Shown: positions 35,426-45,323 of the stretch, piece by piece | How positions within the stretch are numbered: the stretch's first letter is position 1 | How the letters are laid out: the number at the start of each line of letters is the position of its first letter | From: Ferruginibacter sp. | Lineage (GTDB): Bacteria > Bacteroidota > Bacteroidia > Chitinophagales > Chitinophagaceae | Length of the DNA stretch: 64,000 nucleotides | NCBI RefSeq assembly: GCF_028288465.1 | Contig: NZ_JAQBNR010000039.1 | Location: forward strand, 1-64,000 | Direction: 5' to 3' | Notes under the pieces: generated by a model | What the model saw: only the letters and a program-made list of their open reading frames with translations | The model's database searches: none | Told to the model about the DNA's origin: nothing | Translations under genes and position numbers: made by a program

Positions 35426-38400
35426 ATGAGAAAATTACGCATTTTAACCGCCTTGCTACTGCTAAGTTCAGTAGTGATGGCACAAAGCCGGCAACTAACC
35501 GGTACTGTTACAGATTCTAAATCTGGCAGCGGCTTACCGGCTGCCACAATTGGTGTAAAAGGCAAAACTGCCAAGACCGCTGCTGGTCCTGATGGCTCTT
35601 TTTCACTCACTGTTCCTGCCGGTAATATTTCCCTGGAGGTTACTTCTGTTGGCTATGTTACTAAAACCATTTTGGTGGAAGGTGACAAAAGCAATATTAC
35701 AGTTGTATTGGACCAGGCTTCTGCAGACATGTCCGAAGTAGTGGTAACTGCCTTGGGTATCAGCAAACAAACAAGGAAAGTAGGGTATGCTGTATCGACA
35801 GTTGGTGGCGACCAGATGTCCAAAGCAAGGGAAAACAACGTAGCACTGGGGTTAGCAGGACAGGTTGCCGGTTTAAATGTTCATGGCACCAATGGTGGTC
35901 CTGGAGGTTCTGCCCGTATTCTATTGAGAGGTATTTCAAGTATCACAGGTGGCGGCGCTCCCTTGTTTGTGATCAACGGAGTACCGATGGATAATAGCCA
36001 GCGTGGTAGCGCAGGTGAATGGGGTGGTTCTGATAACGGTGACGGTATCGGAAATATAAACCCGGATGATATAGAAAGCATGACCGTGTTGAAAGGTCTT
36101 GCTGCTTCTGCCTTATATGGATCAAGGGCCGCTAATGGTGTAATTCTAATTACTACCAAAACTGGTAAAAAAGGAACGGCCAACATTGAATACAATGCCA
36201 ACTACGTTGCAGAAAAAGCAATCAACAGCACCGATTATCAATATGTATACGGACAGGGAACAGGTGGTTTAAAACCATCCAGCGCCAGTTCTGCACAATC
36301 TACAGCACGTTTTGCATGGGGTGCTAAAATGGACGGATCGCAGGTGATTGGCCTTGACGGTAAAAACTACGCATACTCTCCTTACAAAAATAACATTGCT
36401 GATTTCTACAGATGGGGACCATCTTTTACCAACACAGTGTCTGTAAACGGTGGTGGTGATAAAGGTACTTATCGTTTGTCTGCATCTAACCTTAGTAATA
36501 CTGCAATTGTAAGAGGCAGTGGGCTTGACAGGAAGACATTAAACTTCAGTATGGATCAGAAAGTAACTGATAAATTGTCTGTCACAGTAATGGCTAATTA
36601 CATCGATCAGCTTGCAAAAAATCCTCCGCAATTAAGTGACGGTCCGGGTAACCCAAACAACGGTTTGTTCCTGGCTCCCAATATTAAAGAATCAATTTTG
36701 TCTCCCGGTTATGATGCCAATGGAAGGGAAATAGTATTCAGTGATGATAACTATGTAACCAATCCTTATTTTGCGGTGAACAAATGGATCAACGACGTAA
36801 GCCGTAAAAGACTGATTACTGCAGTTTCTGCAAAGTACAATTTTACAAGCTGGTTGTATGCTATGGGCCGCATCGGATATGATAATGAAGACGACCGCGT
36901 GTTGGGTGTTACTCCATCAGGTACTGACTATTCTTATAACTCCGCAGGTCAGTCAGGAGGCATTGGTCTTTCCACCTCGCAAACATCTGAATTAAACCTG
37001 GATGCATTGATAGGAGTTACCCACAAAATTACAAGTGATATCAACCTGGACGCTACATTGGGTGCCAATGCAAGAACCAATAAAAGCGAAGGTTTAAATA
37101 TCAATGGCGGACCATTTGTATTACCAGGATTGTATACTCCGGGTAACGTATTAAACTACGGAAGAGGATATAGCTACAATGAAAGAAAAGTACATTCAGG
37201 ATTTTATTCTATGGACTTTAGCTATAAAACATTCTTTAGCATTGGTACTACAGGCAGATATGATGCCTTCTCTACACTATATAACTCAGGTATTCCAAAA
37301 GGCGACCGCAATATATTTACACCGTCTGTGTCTGCCAGCTTAATATTCTCACAGTTAATAGATGTACCTAAACTTAGCTTTGGTAAACTTCGTGCTTCTT
37401 ATGCAAAAACCAGTGGAGAACCAGCTACGCCTTACCAAACTGCTGTTTATTATAATGTTGGTGGAGCAATCAATGGCACTTCTACAGGAAGTTTCGACGG
37501 AACACTTCCTAACCTGTTCCTGAAACCATATACCCTTACAGAATTTGAAGTTGGTACAGAATTGAAGTTCCTTAGCAACCGCTTAGGATTTGATATTGCT
37601 TATTTTAACCGTAAATCATCTAATGAAATTATGAATGCCAACCTTAGCTGGGCAACCGGATATTCTGGTTCAGTAATTTCAAATGGTAGCATCCAAACTA
37701 AAGGGCTTGAAGTGATGGTGACTGGCAATATTGTTAAGCAAAAGAATTTTAACTGGAATGCAAGCCTTAACCTTACCTCTGTTAGCAATAAGGTGCTGAA
37801 AACAGATGCAGCGGGCAACCAGCTTGGCTTGGGCACATACAGACCTTTGAATGCAAATACAGCTTATGTGATAGGTTTGAGCGGACCACAGGTTATGGCT
37901 CATGATTACACTTATAACGACAAAGGACAAATTGTTGTTGACGGAAGTGGCTTACCGGTACAGGGAGGCCTTATAGCAATGGGATCAGTTTTACCTAATT
38001 TGTACGGTGGTTTTAAAAATGATTTCAATTACAAAAACTTTGATTTATCATTTTTAATTGACTACAATTATGGTAATAAAGTACTGTCTGCGACTAAGAA
38101 CTATGCCCTGGTAAGAGGCTTGGATAAAGCAACTTTGGTTGGAAGAGAAACAGGTATTAAGGTTAACGGTGTATTGGCCGACGGAACAGCTAACGGTGTT
38201 ACGGCAACTGCAGAATCGTACTATCAAAGGTTAGCGCAAATTTCAAGAGGCAACGTATTAAATGGTGATTATATTAAACTACGCCAGGTTACACTTGGTT
38301 ATACTATTTCTGAAAAAGCATTGGCAGGATTACCTTTATTTAGCTCTATCCAGATTTCTTTTGTTGCACGTAATCTTTTCACTTTCCTTAAGAATACAGA

Positions 38401-38518
38401 TAACATTGATCCGGAAGCGGGCTTCTCTTCAACTATCCGCTATGCAGGTATTGAAGGCACCAGTCTTCCTTCAACCAGGTCTTTTGGTATCAATGCTAAT
38501 TTCAAATTCAAAAAATAA
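35426..38518 (+). CDS. SusC/RagA-type TonB-linked outer-membrane transporter (module 1)
   Basis: 1030 residues. A signal peptide (LRILTALLLLSSVVMA) is followed by a carboxypeptidase-like regulatory domain (QLTGTVTDSKSGSGLPAAT), a plug with PLFVINGVPMDN and DIESMTVLKGLAASALYG, and a 22-strand beta-barrel finishing at the C-terminal Phe-rich NANFKFKK. It works with the SusD lipoprotein encoded 6 bp downstream to import oligosaccharide by TonB-driven transport. The N-terminal extension before the plug lacks an obvious STN domain, so it is not of the anti-sigma-regulated type. Confidence 0.93.
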   Translation: MRKLRILTALLLLSSVVMAQSRQLTGTVTDSKSGSGLPAATIGVKGKTAKTAAGPDGSFSLTVPAGNISLEVTSVGYVTKTILVEGDKSNITVVLDQASADMSEVVVTALGISKQTRKVGYAVSTVGGDQMSKARENNVALGLAGQVAGLNVHGTNGGPGGSARILLRGISSITGGGAPLFVINGVPMDNSQRGSAGEWGGSDNGDGIGNINPDDIESMTVLKGLAASALYGSRAANGVILITTKTGKKGTANIEYNANYVAEKAINSTDYQYVYGQGTGGLKPSSASSAQSTARFAWGAKMDGSQVIGLDGKNYAYSPYKNNIADFYRWGPSFTNTVSVNGGGDKGTYRLSASNLSNTAIVRGSGLDRKTLNFSMDQKVTDKLSVTVMANYIDQLAKNPPQLSDGPGNPNNGLFLAPNIKESILSPGYDANGREIVFSDDNYVTNPYFAVNKWINDVSRKRLITAVSAKYNFTSWLYAMGRIGYDNEDDRVLGVTPSGTDYSYNSAGQSGGIGLSTSQTSELNLDALIGVTHKITSDINLDATLGANARTNKSEGLNINGGPFVLPGLYTPGNVLNYGRGYSYNERKVHSGFYSMDFSYKTFFSIGTTGRYDAFSTLYNSGIPKGDRNIFTPSVSASLIFSQLIDVPKLSFGKLRASYAKTSGEPATPYQTAVYYNVGGAINGTSTGSFDGTLPNLFLKPYTLTEFEVGTELKFLSNRLGFDIAYFNRKSSNEIMNANLSWATGYSGSVISNGSIQTKGLEVMVTGNIVKQKNFNWNASLNLTSVSNKVLKTDAAGNQLGLGTYRPLNANTAYVIGLSGPQVMAHDYTYNDKGQIVVDGSGLPVQGGLIAMGSVLPNLYGGFKNDFNYKNFDLSFLIDYNYGNKVLSATKNYALVRGLDKATLVGRETGIKVNGVLADGTANGVTATAESYYQRLAQISRGNVLNGDYIKLRQVTLGYTISEKALAGLPLFSSIQISFVARNLFTFLKNTDNIDPEAGFSSTIRYAGIEGTSLPSTRSFGINANFKFKK

Positions 38519-38524
38519 CCAGAC

Positions 38525-40132
38525 ATGAAAAAAACTATTTTAAATATGGGTCTTTTTGCAGCCGTTTTTATAACGAGCTGTACAAAAAACTTCGATGATG
38601 TCAATACCGATCCTACCAAGGCTTCGGCAGCTAATTTCGATGCTAACCTTTTATTGCCATCAGGGCAGTTAGGATATGTAGACGCAATTTCCGGCTACAA
38701 CGGGCCGATACTTTTTCAAAGTATGTGGACACAAACTTTTGCTTCGGCCATTTACCCGGGCTATTATAGCGGTGGTGATAAATACGTGCAGGGAGGCAGT
38801 TTCTTAAACTACCAGGGACGTACCTGGGATGCCGGCTACAGATCTGCCAGCTATCTGCGTGAGATACAGAACTTAACCAAAGATAAACCTGAATTAAGTA
38901 ATGTAAGTGGCATTTCCGTTATCTGCGAAGTACTTAATATTGAAGCTGTAACGGATGTTTACGGTGACGTGCCATACTCACAGGCACTTAGCGCAAAGTC
39001 TGGTATTTCTCAACCAGTGTACGACAAGCAACAGGATGTTTACAACCTGATGTTTGCTAAACTGGACAGTGTTTTACCTACACTGGACGCAGCCAAAGCT
39101 ATTCCAACAAATGACGTATTTCCCTACAAAGGCAACATTGCGCAATGGAAAAAATTTGGTTATTCTTTGATGCTGCGCATGGCTATGCGCTTAACCAAAG
39201 TGGATCCAGCTACGGCACAGAAGTATGCTGAAAAAGCGTATGCCGGCGGCGTTTTTGCAAGCAATGCAGATAATGCTTATGTTGTATTCGACAACTCTCA
39301 TGGTTTTAGCAACGCCAACTCGCGTTCCCTGACAACTGCAGAAGATTATTCTGAAGTTAAGTGGGGTAAAGTGCTGGTTGATTATTTAAAATCAACTGCT
39401 GATCCAAGATTGGGAGTGATTTCAGAGGTACCAATGCCAGGTAAAGCCAATGCTGCCAATGAGAGTCTTGCAGGCGTTTCAACTCCAGCTTTACAGCAAG
39501 GTATGCCTAATGGCTACGATCAAAATGGTGGCGCAACTGACATTACACATGCACCTGGTTTTCCCGGAGCTACCGGAACCGGAGATGATATCAATGTTAC
39601 TGGCGGGTATTCACGTCCCACCACTGCTGTATACCTGGATTTGAATGCACCTACTTTCGTTTTAACCTATGCACAGACAGAATTTTTATTAGCTGAAGCT
39701 GCTGTAAGGGGATGGAATGTAGGCGCAACAGCTGCTGCTCACTATGCAAACGGTTTAGCTGCTGCTATCCAGACTTACGGTCAGATTAACGCAAAAGGCG
39801 CTATCGCTGCCGGCACTGCAACAGCTTATGCTGCTGCAAATCCGCTGGACGTTTCTTCTGTTGAAAATTCCTTAAAGCAAATCAACACCCAATACTGGGT
39901 ACTTGCAGGCACCATCTTTGATTTTGACGAAGCATGGAGCAACTGGAGAAGATCTGGTTATCCCGTTTTAACACCGGTAAATTACGCCGGTAATTTTACA
40001 GGAGGTACTATTCCAAGAAGACAAGCTTATCCAACAAGCGAAGCTTCTAATAATCCTGCAAACTACAAGTCAGCCGTAACCGGATTGTCAGGTGGTGATA
40101 CTTATGCCGGACGTGTTTGGTGGGATAAATAA
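38525..40132 (+). CDS. SusD/RagB-family nutrient-binding outer-membrane lipoprotein (SusD-like_2, module 1)
   Basis: 535 residues with lipobox FITSC (Cys about residue 18). The mature start KNFDDVNTDPTKASAANF and the motif FGYSLMLRMAMRLTKVDP are those of the SusD-like_2 branch, which forms tetratricopeptide-like alpha helices around a glycan site. The C-terminal NWRRSGYPVLTPVNY is also typical. It caps the SusC barrel encoded immediately upstream and captures glycan at the surface. A strong hairpin after its stop separates it from the next gene. Confidence 0.92.
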   Translation: MKKTILNMGLFAAVFITSCTKNFDDVNTDPTKASAANFDANLLLPSGQLGYVDAISGYNGPILFQSMWTQTFASAIYPGYYSGGDKYVQGGSFLNYQGRTWDAGYRSASYLREIQNLTKDKPELSNVSGISVICEVLNIEAVTDVYGDVPYSQALSAKSGISQPVYDKQQDVYNLMFAKLDSVLPTLDAAKAIPTNDVFPYKGNIAQWKKFGYSLMLRMAMRLTKVDPATAQKYAEKAYAGGVFASNADNAYVVFDNSHGFSNANSRSLTTAEDYSEVKWGKVLVDYLKSTADPRLGVISEVPMPGKANAANESLAGVSTPALQQGMPNGYDQNGGATDITHAPGFPGATGTGDDINVTGGYSRPTTAVYLDLNAPTFVLTYAQTEFLLAEAAVRGWNVGATAAAHYANGLAAAIQTYGQINAKGAIAAGTATAYAAANPLDVSSVENSLKQINTQYWVLAGTIFDFDEAWSNWRRSGYPVLTPVNYAGNFTGGTIPRRQAYPTSEASNNPANYKSAVTGLSGGDTYAGRVWWDK

Positions 40133-40171
40133 GTATTTTATTAATCAAAATAAAGACAGTTTTAGTAGGTC

Positions 40172-40223
40172 AAATTAACGCCACAGGGCCATCATTTTGA
40201 TGGTCTTGTGGTTTAATTTTTTA
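40172..40223 (+). terminator. Long hairpin terminator/attenuator after SusD (module 1)
   Basis: Imperfect stem of about 20 bases, running AAATTAACGCCACAGGGCC... against ...TGGTCTTGTGGTTTAATTT, with a short TTT loop and T-rich 3' end. It lies 40 bp after the SusD stop and before the FG-GAP/ASPIC gene. Confidence 0.6.
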
Positions 40224-40370
40224 TGGAAGCTCTGCCCTTAAAATTTAAATGACTTTCCGGTGGTTGTACAATTGAAGCCCCCGATACAGCAGCCATAAAA
40301 ATTAAGCAAACTTTATCAACTAATTTAAGCGCATCCCGGCAATAAATCTTTCTTTAGAATAACTTTAGGT

Positions 40371-43300
40371 ATGAGATTTTATATTACTACTGCAACCTTA
40401 TTATTATTATTATTTGCTATACCGGCTATTGCACAGCAAAAGCTTTTTCAACTGTTGCCTCCCGGCCAAACCAATATACACTTCAGCAACGATATCAGCG
40501 AATCGGAAAGCCTGAATGTATTATCATACGAATATTTTTATAATGGCGGGGGTGTGGCCGTTGGTGATATTAACAACGACGGGCTGCCCGATCTTTTTTT
40601 TACAGGCAATATGAAGCCCAATAAATTATACCTTAACCTGGGTAATATGCAATTTAAAGACATCACCAAAGATGCCTGTAGCGAATTACCCGGCCGGGCC
40701 GGGGGATGGAAAACAGGCGTTACGATGGCTGATGTAAACGGAGACGGGTTAATGGATATTTATGTATGTTATTCTGGCAAAGTGGGGGAGGAACTGAGAA
40801 GAAACCAACTCTTCATCAATAAAGGAAATTTAAAATTTACAGAAGAGGCGAAAGCTTATGGATTAGATGACAAAAGTTATAGTACGCAGGCTGCTTTTTT
40901 TGACTATGATAATGATGGCGACCTGGATATGTTTTTGCTGAACCACAGCACTAAAAAAATTGATAATATGGAATTTGCCAAATTCAGAAATGATATTGAT
41001 GAACTGGCAGGTGATAAATTATATGAGAATAACGGTAACCATTTTACAGATGTTTCTGTAAGAGCCGGTATTCGGCAAAACCCGATGACGTTTGGATTGG
41101 GCATTGCCATCGCAGATGTAAATAAAGATGGCTGGCAGGATATTTATGTTAGCAACGATTACAACGAGCCTGATTATTTATACATCAATAACCATGACGG
41201 AACCTTTACGGATCAGTCGCAGCAGAGGTTACGGCATTTATCTCAATTTTCAATGGGAGTGGATATCGCGGATTTTAACAACGATGGCCTGCCGGATATT
41301 ATGTCGCTTGATATGTTACCGGAAGATAACAGGCGCCAGAAATTACTACAGTTACAGGAAAATTATGAATCGTTCGCATTGATGCAGAGCCAGGATTTAT
41401 ACAAGCAGTATATGCGCAATATGCTGCAGTTGAATAATGGCGATGGTACATTCAGTGAGATTGGCCGCCTGGCCGGCGTATCTGCTACCGACTGGAGTTG
41501 GTGTCCTCTGTTTGCTGATTTTGACAATGATGGATTCAAAGATTTATTTATAAGCAATGGGTACCTGCGGGATTATACCAACAAAGATTTTTTAAGGTAT
41601 TGGGGAGATTATAAAGTAAAAAAAGCTGTTGACAGGGAACCTGCTTTATTGATGGATTTGGTAAAAGCAATGCCATCTACTACTTTACCGAATTACATTT
41701 TTAAAAATAACCACGACCTCACTTTTAGTAATAAGCAAATTGACTGGGGGCTGAGTACACCTGGCATATCAAGTGGTGCTGTATACGCCGACCTTGATAA
41801 CGATGGCGATCTTGATTTGGTGATAAACAATATCAATGAAGTAGCATCTGTCTATAAAAATCAAAGCAGGGAACAGGATGCCGGTAATTATGTGGCAGTA
41901 AAATTATCCGGCAAGGCAGGCAATACAAATGCAATTGGCGCCAAGGTTTATTTATATACCAATGGCAACATGCAATACCAGGAAGTCAATCCAAACAGGG
42001 GATACTTATCCTGCGTATCTACCGTACTTAATTTTGGTTTGGGTACACAAAAAAATATTGACTCATTAAAAATTATATGGCCGGATGGCAGTACACAGCT
42101 AACGGCAAACCTCACCGTTAATCAAAAAATAATTATTCAACAAAATGTTGTGTCAAAGCCAGCGAAAATGTTACCGGAAAATGCCGTTATACCCCTCTTT
42201 ACAAGGATGCCTGCTTTGCTGGATTATAAAAGTGAACTAAGCAATCAAAATGATTTTAAACGGCAATTGTTAATGCTGTTTATGTATTCAAAAACGGGGC
42301 CTGTAATTGCCAGGGCAGATGTAAATAAAGATGGGCTTGAAGATATGTTTATCAGTGGAGATAATACCCAGGCTGCAAAAATATATATCCAGCAGCGGGA
42401 CGGCCATTTTGTTGCGCAGGAAGGATTTTCGGGCGGCAATGAAAATGAATGTACTGTTGCGGCAGCCGTGTTTTTTGATGCCAACGGGGATGGGTTTCCT
42501 GATTTATATATTGCCAAAGGTGGCTATAGTCTGTGGGAAGCCAATACGCATTCGCTGCAGGATGAATTGTACCTCAATGATGGTAAAGGAAATTACAGTT
42601 TATCGGAAGAGGCTTTGCCGGATGTAAGTGCCAGCAGCAAATCCTGCGTACGGCCTTGTGATATCGATGGAGATGGTGATCTGGATTTGTTTGTTGGCGG
42701 ACGCATTATACCGGGCAAATATCCGCTGGCTCCAAAAAGTTACCTGTTAATCAATGATGGCAAAGGAAAATTTACAGTTGCAGATATGCCATTTTCAAAT
42801 ATCGGCATGGTCACAGATGCGCAATGGATTGATATTAATAAGGATGGAAGAAAAGATATGGTACTTTGTGGTGAGCTGGTGCCAATAAAAATATTTATCA
42901 ATACCACTTCTGGCTTCGCTGATAAAACCGGTGAATATTTTTCTGAACCGACCAATGGTTTTTGGTTTACTTTAAATATAGCTGACGTAGATGGCGACGG
43001 CAATGAAGATATTATTGCCGGTAACCTGGGTTTAAATTCTCCTTTCAAAATATCTGAAAAAGAACCTGCCGAAATGTATTATGCAGACTTTGATGGCAAC
43101 GGTTCCATCGATCCGTTTTTCAATTGCTATGTGCAGGGCAAAAGTTATCCTTTTGTAAGCAGGGATGAATTGAATGAACAGATCTACCCGATGCGCCGAA
43201 AATTTTCATCTTATAAAAGTTATGCAGATGCCGGTATGAAAGAAATTTTTACCCCTGACGAACTTTCCAAAGCATCCGTGCTTACAGCCAGTGAGGAAAG

Positions 43301-43658
43301 GACAGTGTGTTTTTTAAACCGGGGCGGCAAATTCGTGAAATCGTTGTTACCATTGCAGGCACAGTTTTCGGTTGTAACAAAAATATTGGCGAAGGATTTT
43401 ACACACGACGGGAAAATTGATTTGTTGTTACTGGGCAATCACGCAGATAACCGGTTAAAAATAGGAAGCATTGATGCCAATTACGGTTGCTTATTAAAAG
43501 GTGATGGTAAAGGGAATTTTGAATATATCCCTCAACCAGTCTCTGGATTTTCTGTAAAGGGTGATGTAAAATCAGCCGAAGCGATAACGGTTGGCAAAGA
43601 GCAATATATTGTAATGGGAATTGCAGGCAGCGAACTAATTTTTTATAAACAGAACTGA
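40371..43658 (+). CDS. FG-GAP/VCBS-repeat protein with ASPIC/UnbV (CRTAC1-like) domain, module 1
   Basis: 1095-residue secreted protein with an SPI signal peptide (TTATLLLLLFAIPAIA). Calcium-binding DxNxDG repeats run along the chain (DINNDG, DVNGDG, DYDNDG, DVNKDG, DFNNDG, DFDNDG, DLDNDG before residue ~490; DVNKDG, DANGDG, DIDGDG, DINKDG, DVDGDG and others after ~640). Between them (~525-580) is an ASPIC/UnbV domain, NAIGAKVYLYTNGN and LNFGLGTQKNIDSLKIIWP. By analogy with integrin-like and CRTAC1 proteins, the two sets should form beta-propellers. Function is unknown. It overlaps the PAP2 gene by 1 bp. Confidence 0.87.
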   Translation: MRFYITTATLLLLLFAIPAIAQQKLFQLLPPGQTNIHFSNDISESESLNVLSYEYFYNGGGVAVGDINNDGLPDLFFTGNMKPNKLYLNLGNMQFKDITKDACSELPGRAGGWKTGVTMADVNGDGLMDIYVCYSGKVGEELRRNQLFINKGNLKFTEEAKAYGLDDKSYSTQAAFFDYDNDGDLDMFLLNHSTKKIDNMEFAKFRNDIDELAGDKLYENNGNHFTDVSVRAGIRQNPMTFGLGIAIADVNKDGWQDIYVSNDYNEPDYLYINNHDGTFTDQSQQRLRHLSQFSMGVDIADFNNDGLPDIMSLDMLPEDNRRQKLLQLQENYESFALMQSQDLYKQYMRNMLQLNNGDGTFSEIGRLAGVSATDWSWCPLFADFDNDGFKDLFISNGYLRDYTNKDFLRYWGDYKVKKAVDREPALLMDLVKAMPSTTLPNYIFKNNHDLTFSNKQIDWGLSTPGISSGAVYADLDNDGDLDLVINNINEVASVYKNQSREQDAGNYVAVKLSGKAGNTNAIGAKVYLYTNGNMQYQEVNPNRGYLSCVSTVLNFGLGTQKNIDSLKIIWPDGSTQLTANLTVNQKIIIQQNVVSKPAKMLPENAVIPLFTRMPALLDYKSELSNQNDFKRQLLMLFMYSKTGPVIARADVNKDGLEDMFISGDNTQAAKIYIQQRDGHFVAQEGFSGGNENECTVAAAVFFDANGDGFPDLYIAKGGYSLWEANTHSLQDELYLNDGKGNYSLSEEALPDVSASSKSCVRPCDIDGDGDLDLFVGGRIIPGKYPLAPKSYLLINDGKGKFTVADMPFSNIGMVTDAQWIDINKDGRKDMVLCGELVPIKIFINTTSGFADKTGEYFSEPTNGFWFTLNIADVDGDGNEDIIAGNLGLNSPFKISEKEPAEMYYADFDGNGSIDPFFNCYVQGKSYPFVSRDELNEQIYPMRRKFSSYKSYADAGMKEIFTPDELSKASVLTASEERTVCFLNRGGKFVKSLLPLQAQFSVVTKILAKDFTHDGKIDLLLLGNHADNRLKIGSIDANYGCLLKGDGKGNFEYIPQPVSGFSVKGDVKSAEAITVGKEQYIVMGIAGSELIFYKQN

Positions 43659-44983
43659 TGATGAAAAATATCTTTTTAGGATTGGCACTATTATATGGCC
43701 CGGTAAACGGACAAATAAAAAAAACATTACCTGCTTACCTGGATTTACAGCCTGTTGTATTTTCCATGTCTATGGTAATGATGCATGATGTGGTGAACCC
43801 GCCCGCTGCCAGCCGTTTTTATAGTTACGCAGTATTGAGTGCATACGAAATAGTCAGCCAAAACAATTCAACGCTCCAGTCACTCTCCACCTTGCTGAAA
43901 GATTACACGCCGGTAAAAATAACTGAAAATAACAAGACCTATAACTATCGTATCGCAGCAGTTTACGCAGTATTGGAAACAGGTAAAAGAATGCTTCCGT
44001 CGGGCTTTATGCTGCAGGAGCAGGAAGATGCTTATTTGAAAACCCTTAGTAAAAATAACATTGCAGCAAGCACCATCACGGCATCTGTTGCTGTGGCCAA
44101 TCTCGTAGCCGGCAGCATGGTAGCCTATGCGAGGGCCGATGGCTATAGCAAGCTCAGCGCCAGGCTTAGGTATACGCCGGTAAAAGGTGATGCCTACTGG
44201 TATCCTACGCCGCCTGCCTATATCGAAGCAGTAGAACCCAATTGGAAAACGATTCGTCCAATGCTGATAGATTCGTGCAACCAGTTTATATGTGCTCCGC
44301 CAGTTACTTTTAGCAAAGACAGCAGCAGTAATTTTTTTAAACTGGCAAAAGAGGTATACGATATTTCTAACCGGGCAACACCTGCGCAAATACAGGTAGC
44401 ATCTTTTTGGGATTGCAATCCTTTTATAGTAAATACGTCAGGCCATATGGCCATCGGCTTTAAAAAAATCAGTCCGGGAGGGCACTGGATGAATATTACA
44501 GGCATTGCGGCAAAAAAAGCGGGATTGTCTTTTGACAATGCAGTGCTTCTGCATACTATGGTTTCCCTCGCCCTGGTGGACGCATTTATAATTTGCTGGG
44601 ATGAAAAATACCGCAGCAATCGGATACGTCCCGAAAGCTACATCAATAAATACATTGATCTGCACTGGCAACCGTTGTTGCAAACGCCCCCTTTTCCGGA
44701 ATATACCAGCGGCCACAGTGTAATCTCTACTGCGGCTGCAGAAATCCTTAGTTATTTTTTGGGAGATCATTTCAGCTACACCGATAATTCAGAAGAGTTA
44801 TTTGAAATACCTGCAAGAACATTCCCTTCTTTCCGCGAAGCAGCTGCGGAGGCTGCCATATCAAGGTTGTATGGCGGAATTCATTTTAGGGATGCTATTG
44901 AAAATGGACAAAGGCAAGGGAAGGCGTTGGGCAAATGGATAGTGGAAAAGATGAGTATTCATCTAAAACCCATCGGTGGATGA
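43658..44983 (+). CDS. Vanadium-dependent haloperoxidase / PAP2-family protein
   Basis: 441 residues. The conserved triad region of the family is present: EYTSGHSVISTAAAEIL with catalytic His353, and SRLYGGIHFRDAIENG with the metal/vanadate-linking His409. A weak hydrophobic N-terminus (MMKNIFLGLALLYGPVNGQ) acts as a signal peptide. Vanadium haloperoxidases and acid phosphatases share this fold and cannot be told apart reliably. Here phosphatase activity on a sugar phosphate or lipid, or halide oxidation, are both possible. The ATG overlaps the TGA of the FG-GAP gene (ATGA at 43658), indicating translational coupling and shared function with it. Confidence 0.85.
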   Translation: MMKNIFLGLALLYGPVNGQIKKTLPAYLDLQPVVFSMSMVMMHDVVNPPAASRFYSYAVLSAYEIVSQNNSTLQSLSTLLKDYTPVKITENNKTYNYRIAAVYAVLETGKRMLPSGFMLQEQEDAYLKTLSKNNIAASTITASVAVANLVAGSMVAYARADGYSKLSARLRYTPVKGDAYWYPTPPAYIEAVEPNWKTIRPMLIDSCNQFICAPPVTFSKDSSSNFFKLAKEVYDISNRATPAQIQVASFWDCNPFIVNTSGHMAIGFKKISPGGHWMNITGIAAKKAGLSFDNAVLLHTMVSLALVDAFIICWDEKYRSNRIRPESYINKYIDLHWQPLLQTPPFPEYTSGHSVISTAAAEILSYFLGDHFSYTDNSEELFEIPARTFPSFREAAAEAAISRLYGGIHFRDAIENGQRQGKALGKWIVEKMSIHLKPIGG

Positions 44984-45323
44984 ACTCGCATACAAACACC
45001 GGCTTTACATACTCTTGTAAAGCTAAAACAGCCTGTTGCTTGATTAATCAGACCTTTCAGTTAAAAAGTCTGTTTCCCCGTAAAAGTGCTGTCATATTTA
45101 CCCTGCCAGCACTTAACATTTAAAAAGTATCAATTCTGCCTGGATTTAATATTAGTATTACTGAAATGTAGGTAATAATTTTGCGCAACCGTTTGTTTTA
45201 CTGTCGCAAACGTTTGCGTAGTAACAATATCTTTTTTCGTCAAGCGAAAATTATTGCTTTTCCAAGAATTGTTCTCATCTTTAGTTGGACAGATATTTTT
45301 TCAATTACCAAAACTAATATTGC
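44984..45323. other. Intergenic region before second SusCD module
   Basis: No gene of its own. It holds a GCTTTACA / TGTAAAGC hairpin (45002-45023) just after the PAP2 stop, without a T-tract, and two LacI-type palindromes at 45184-45218 ahead of the second susC. It must contain a promoter for the second module. Confidence 0.5.
45184..45218. promoter_or_regulatory. Tandem LacI-type operator upstream of second susC
   Basis: The perfect 14-base palindrome CGCAAACGTTTGCG (45205-45218) is preceded by a degenerate copy, CGCAACCGTTTGTT (45184-45197), matching 11 of 14 positions. Their centres are 21 bp apart, two helical turns, so two dimers could bind the same DNA face. This is the classic operator form of LacI/GalR/PurR/CcpA-type repressors. 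The sites lie about 105-140 bp before the susC ATG. No LacI-family gene occurs in the window. Confidence 0.65.

Noticed and set aside
43880..44389. 169-codon minus-strand frame opposite the PAP2 gene
   Set aside because: Arg/Cys-rich translation typical of an antisense shadow.
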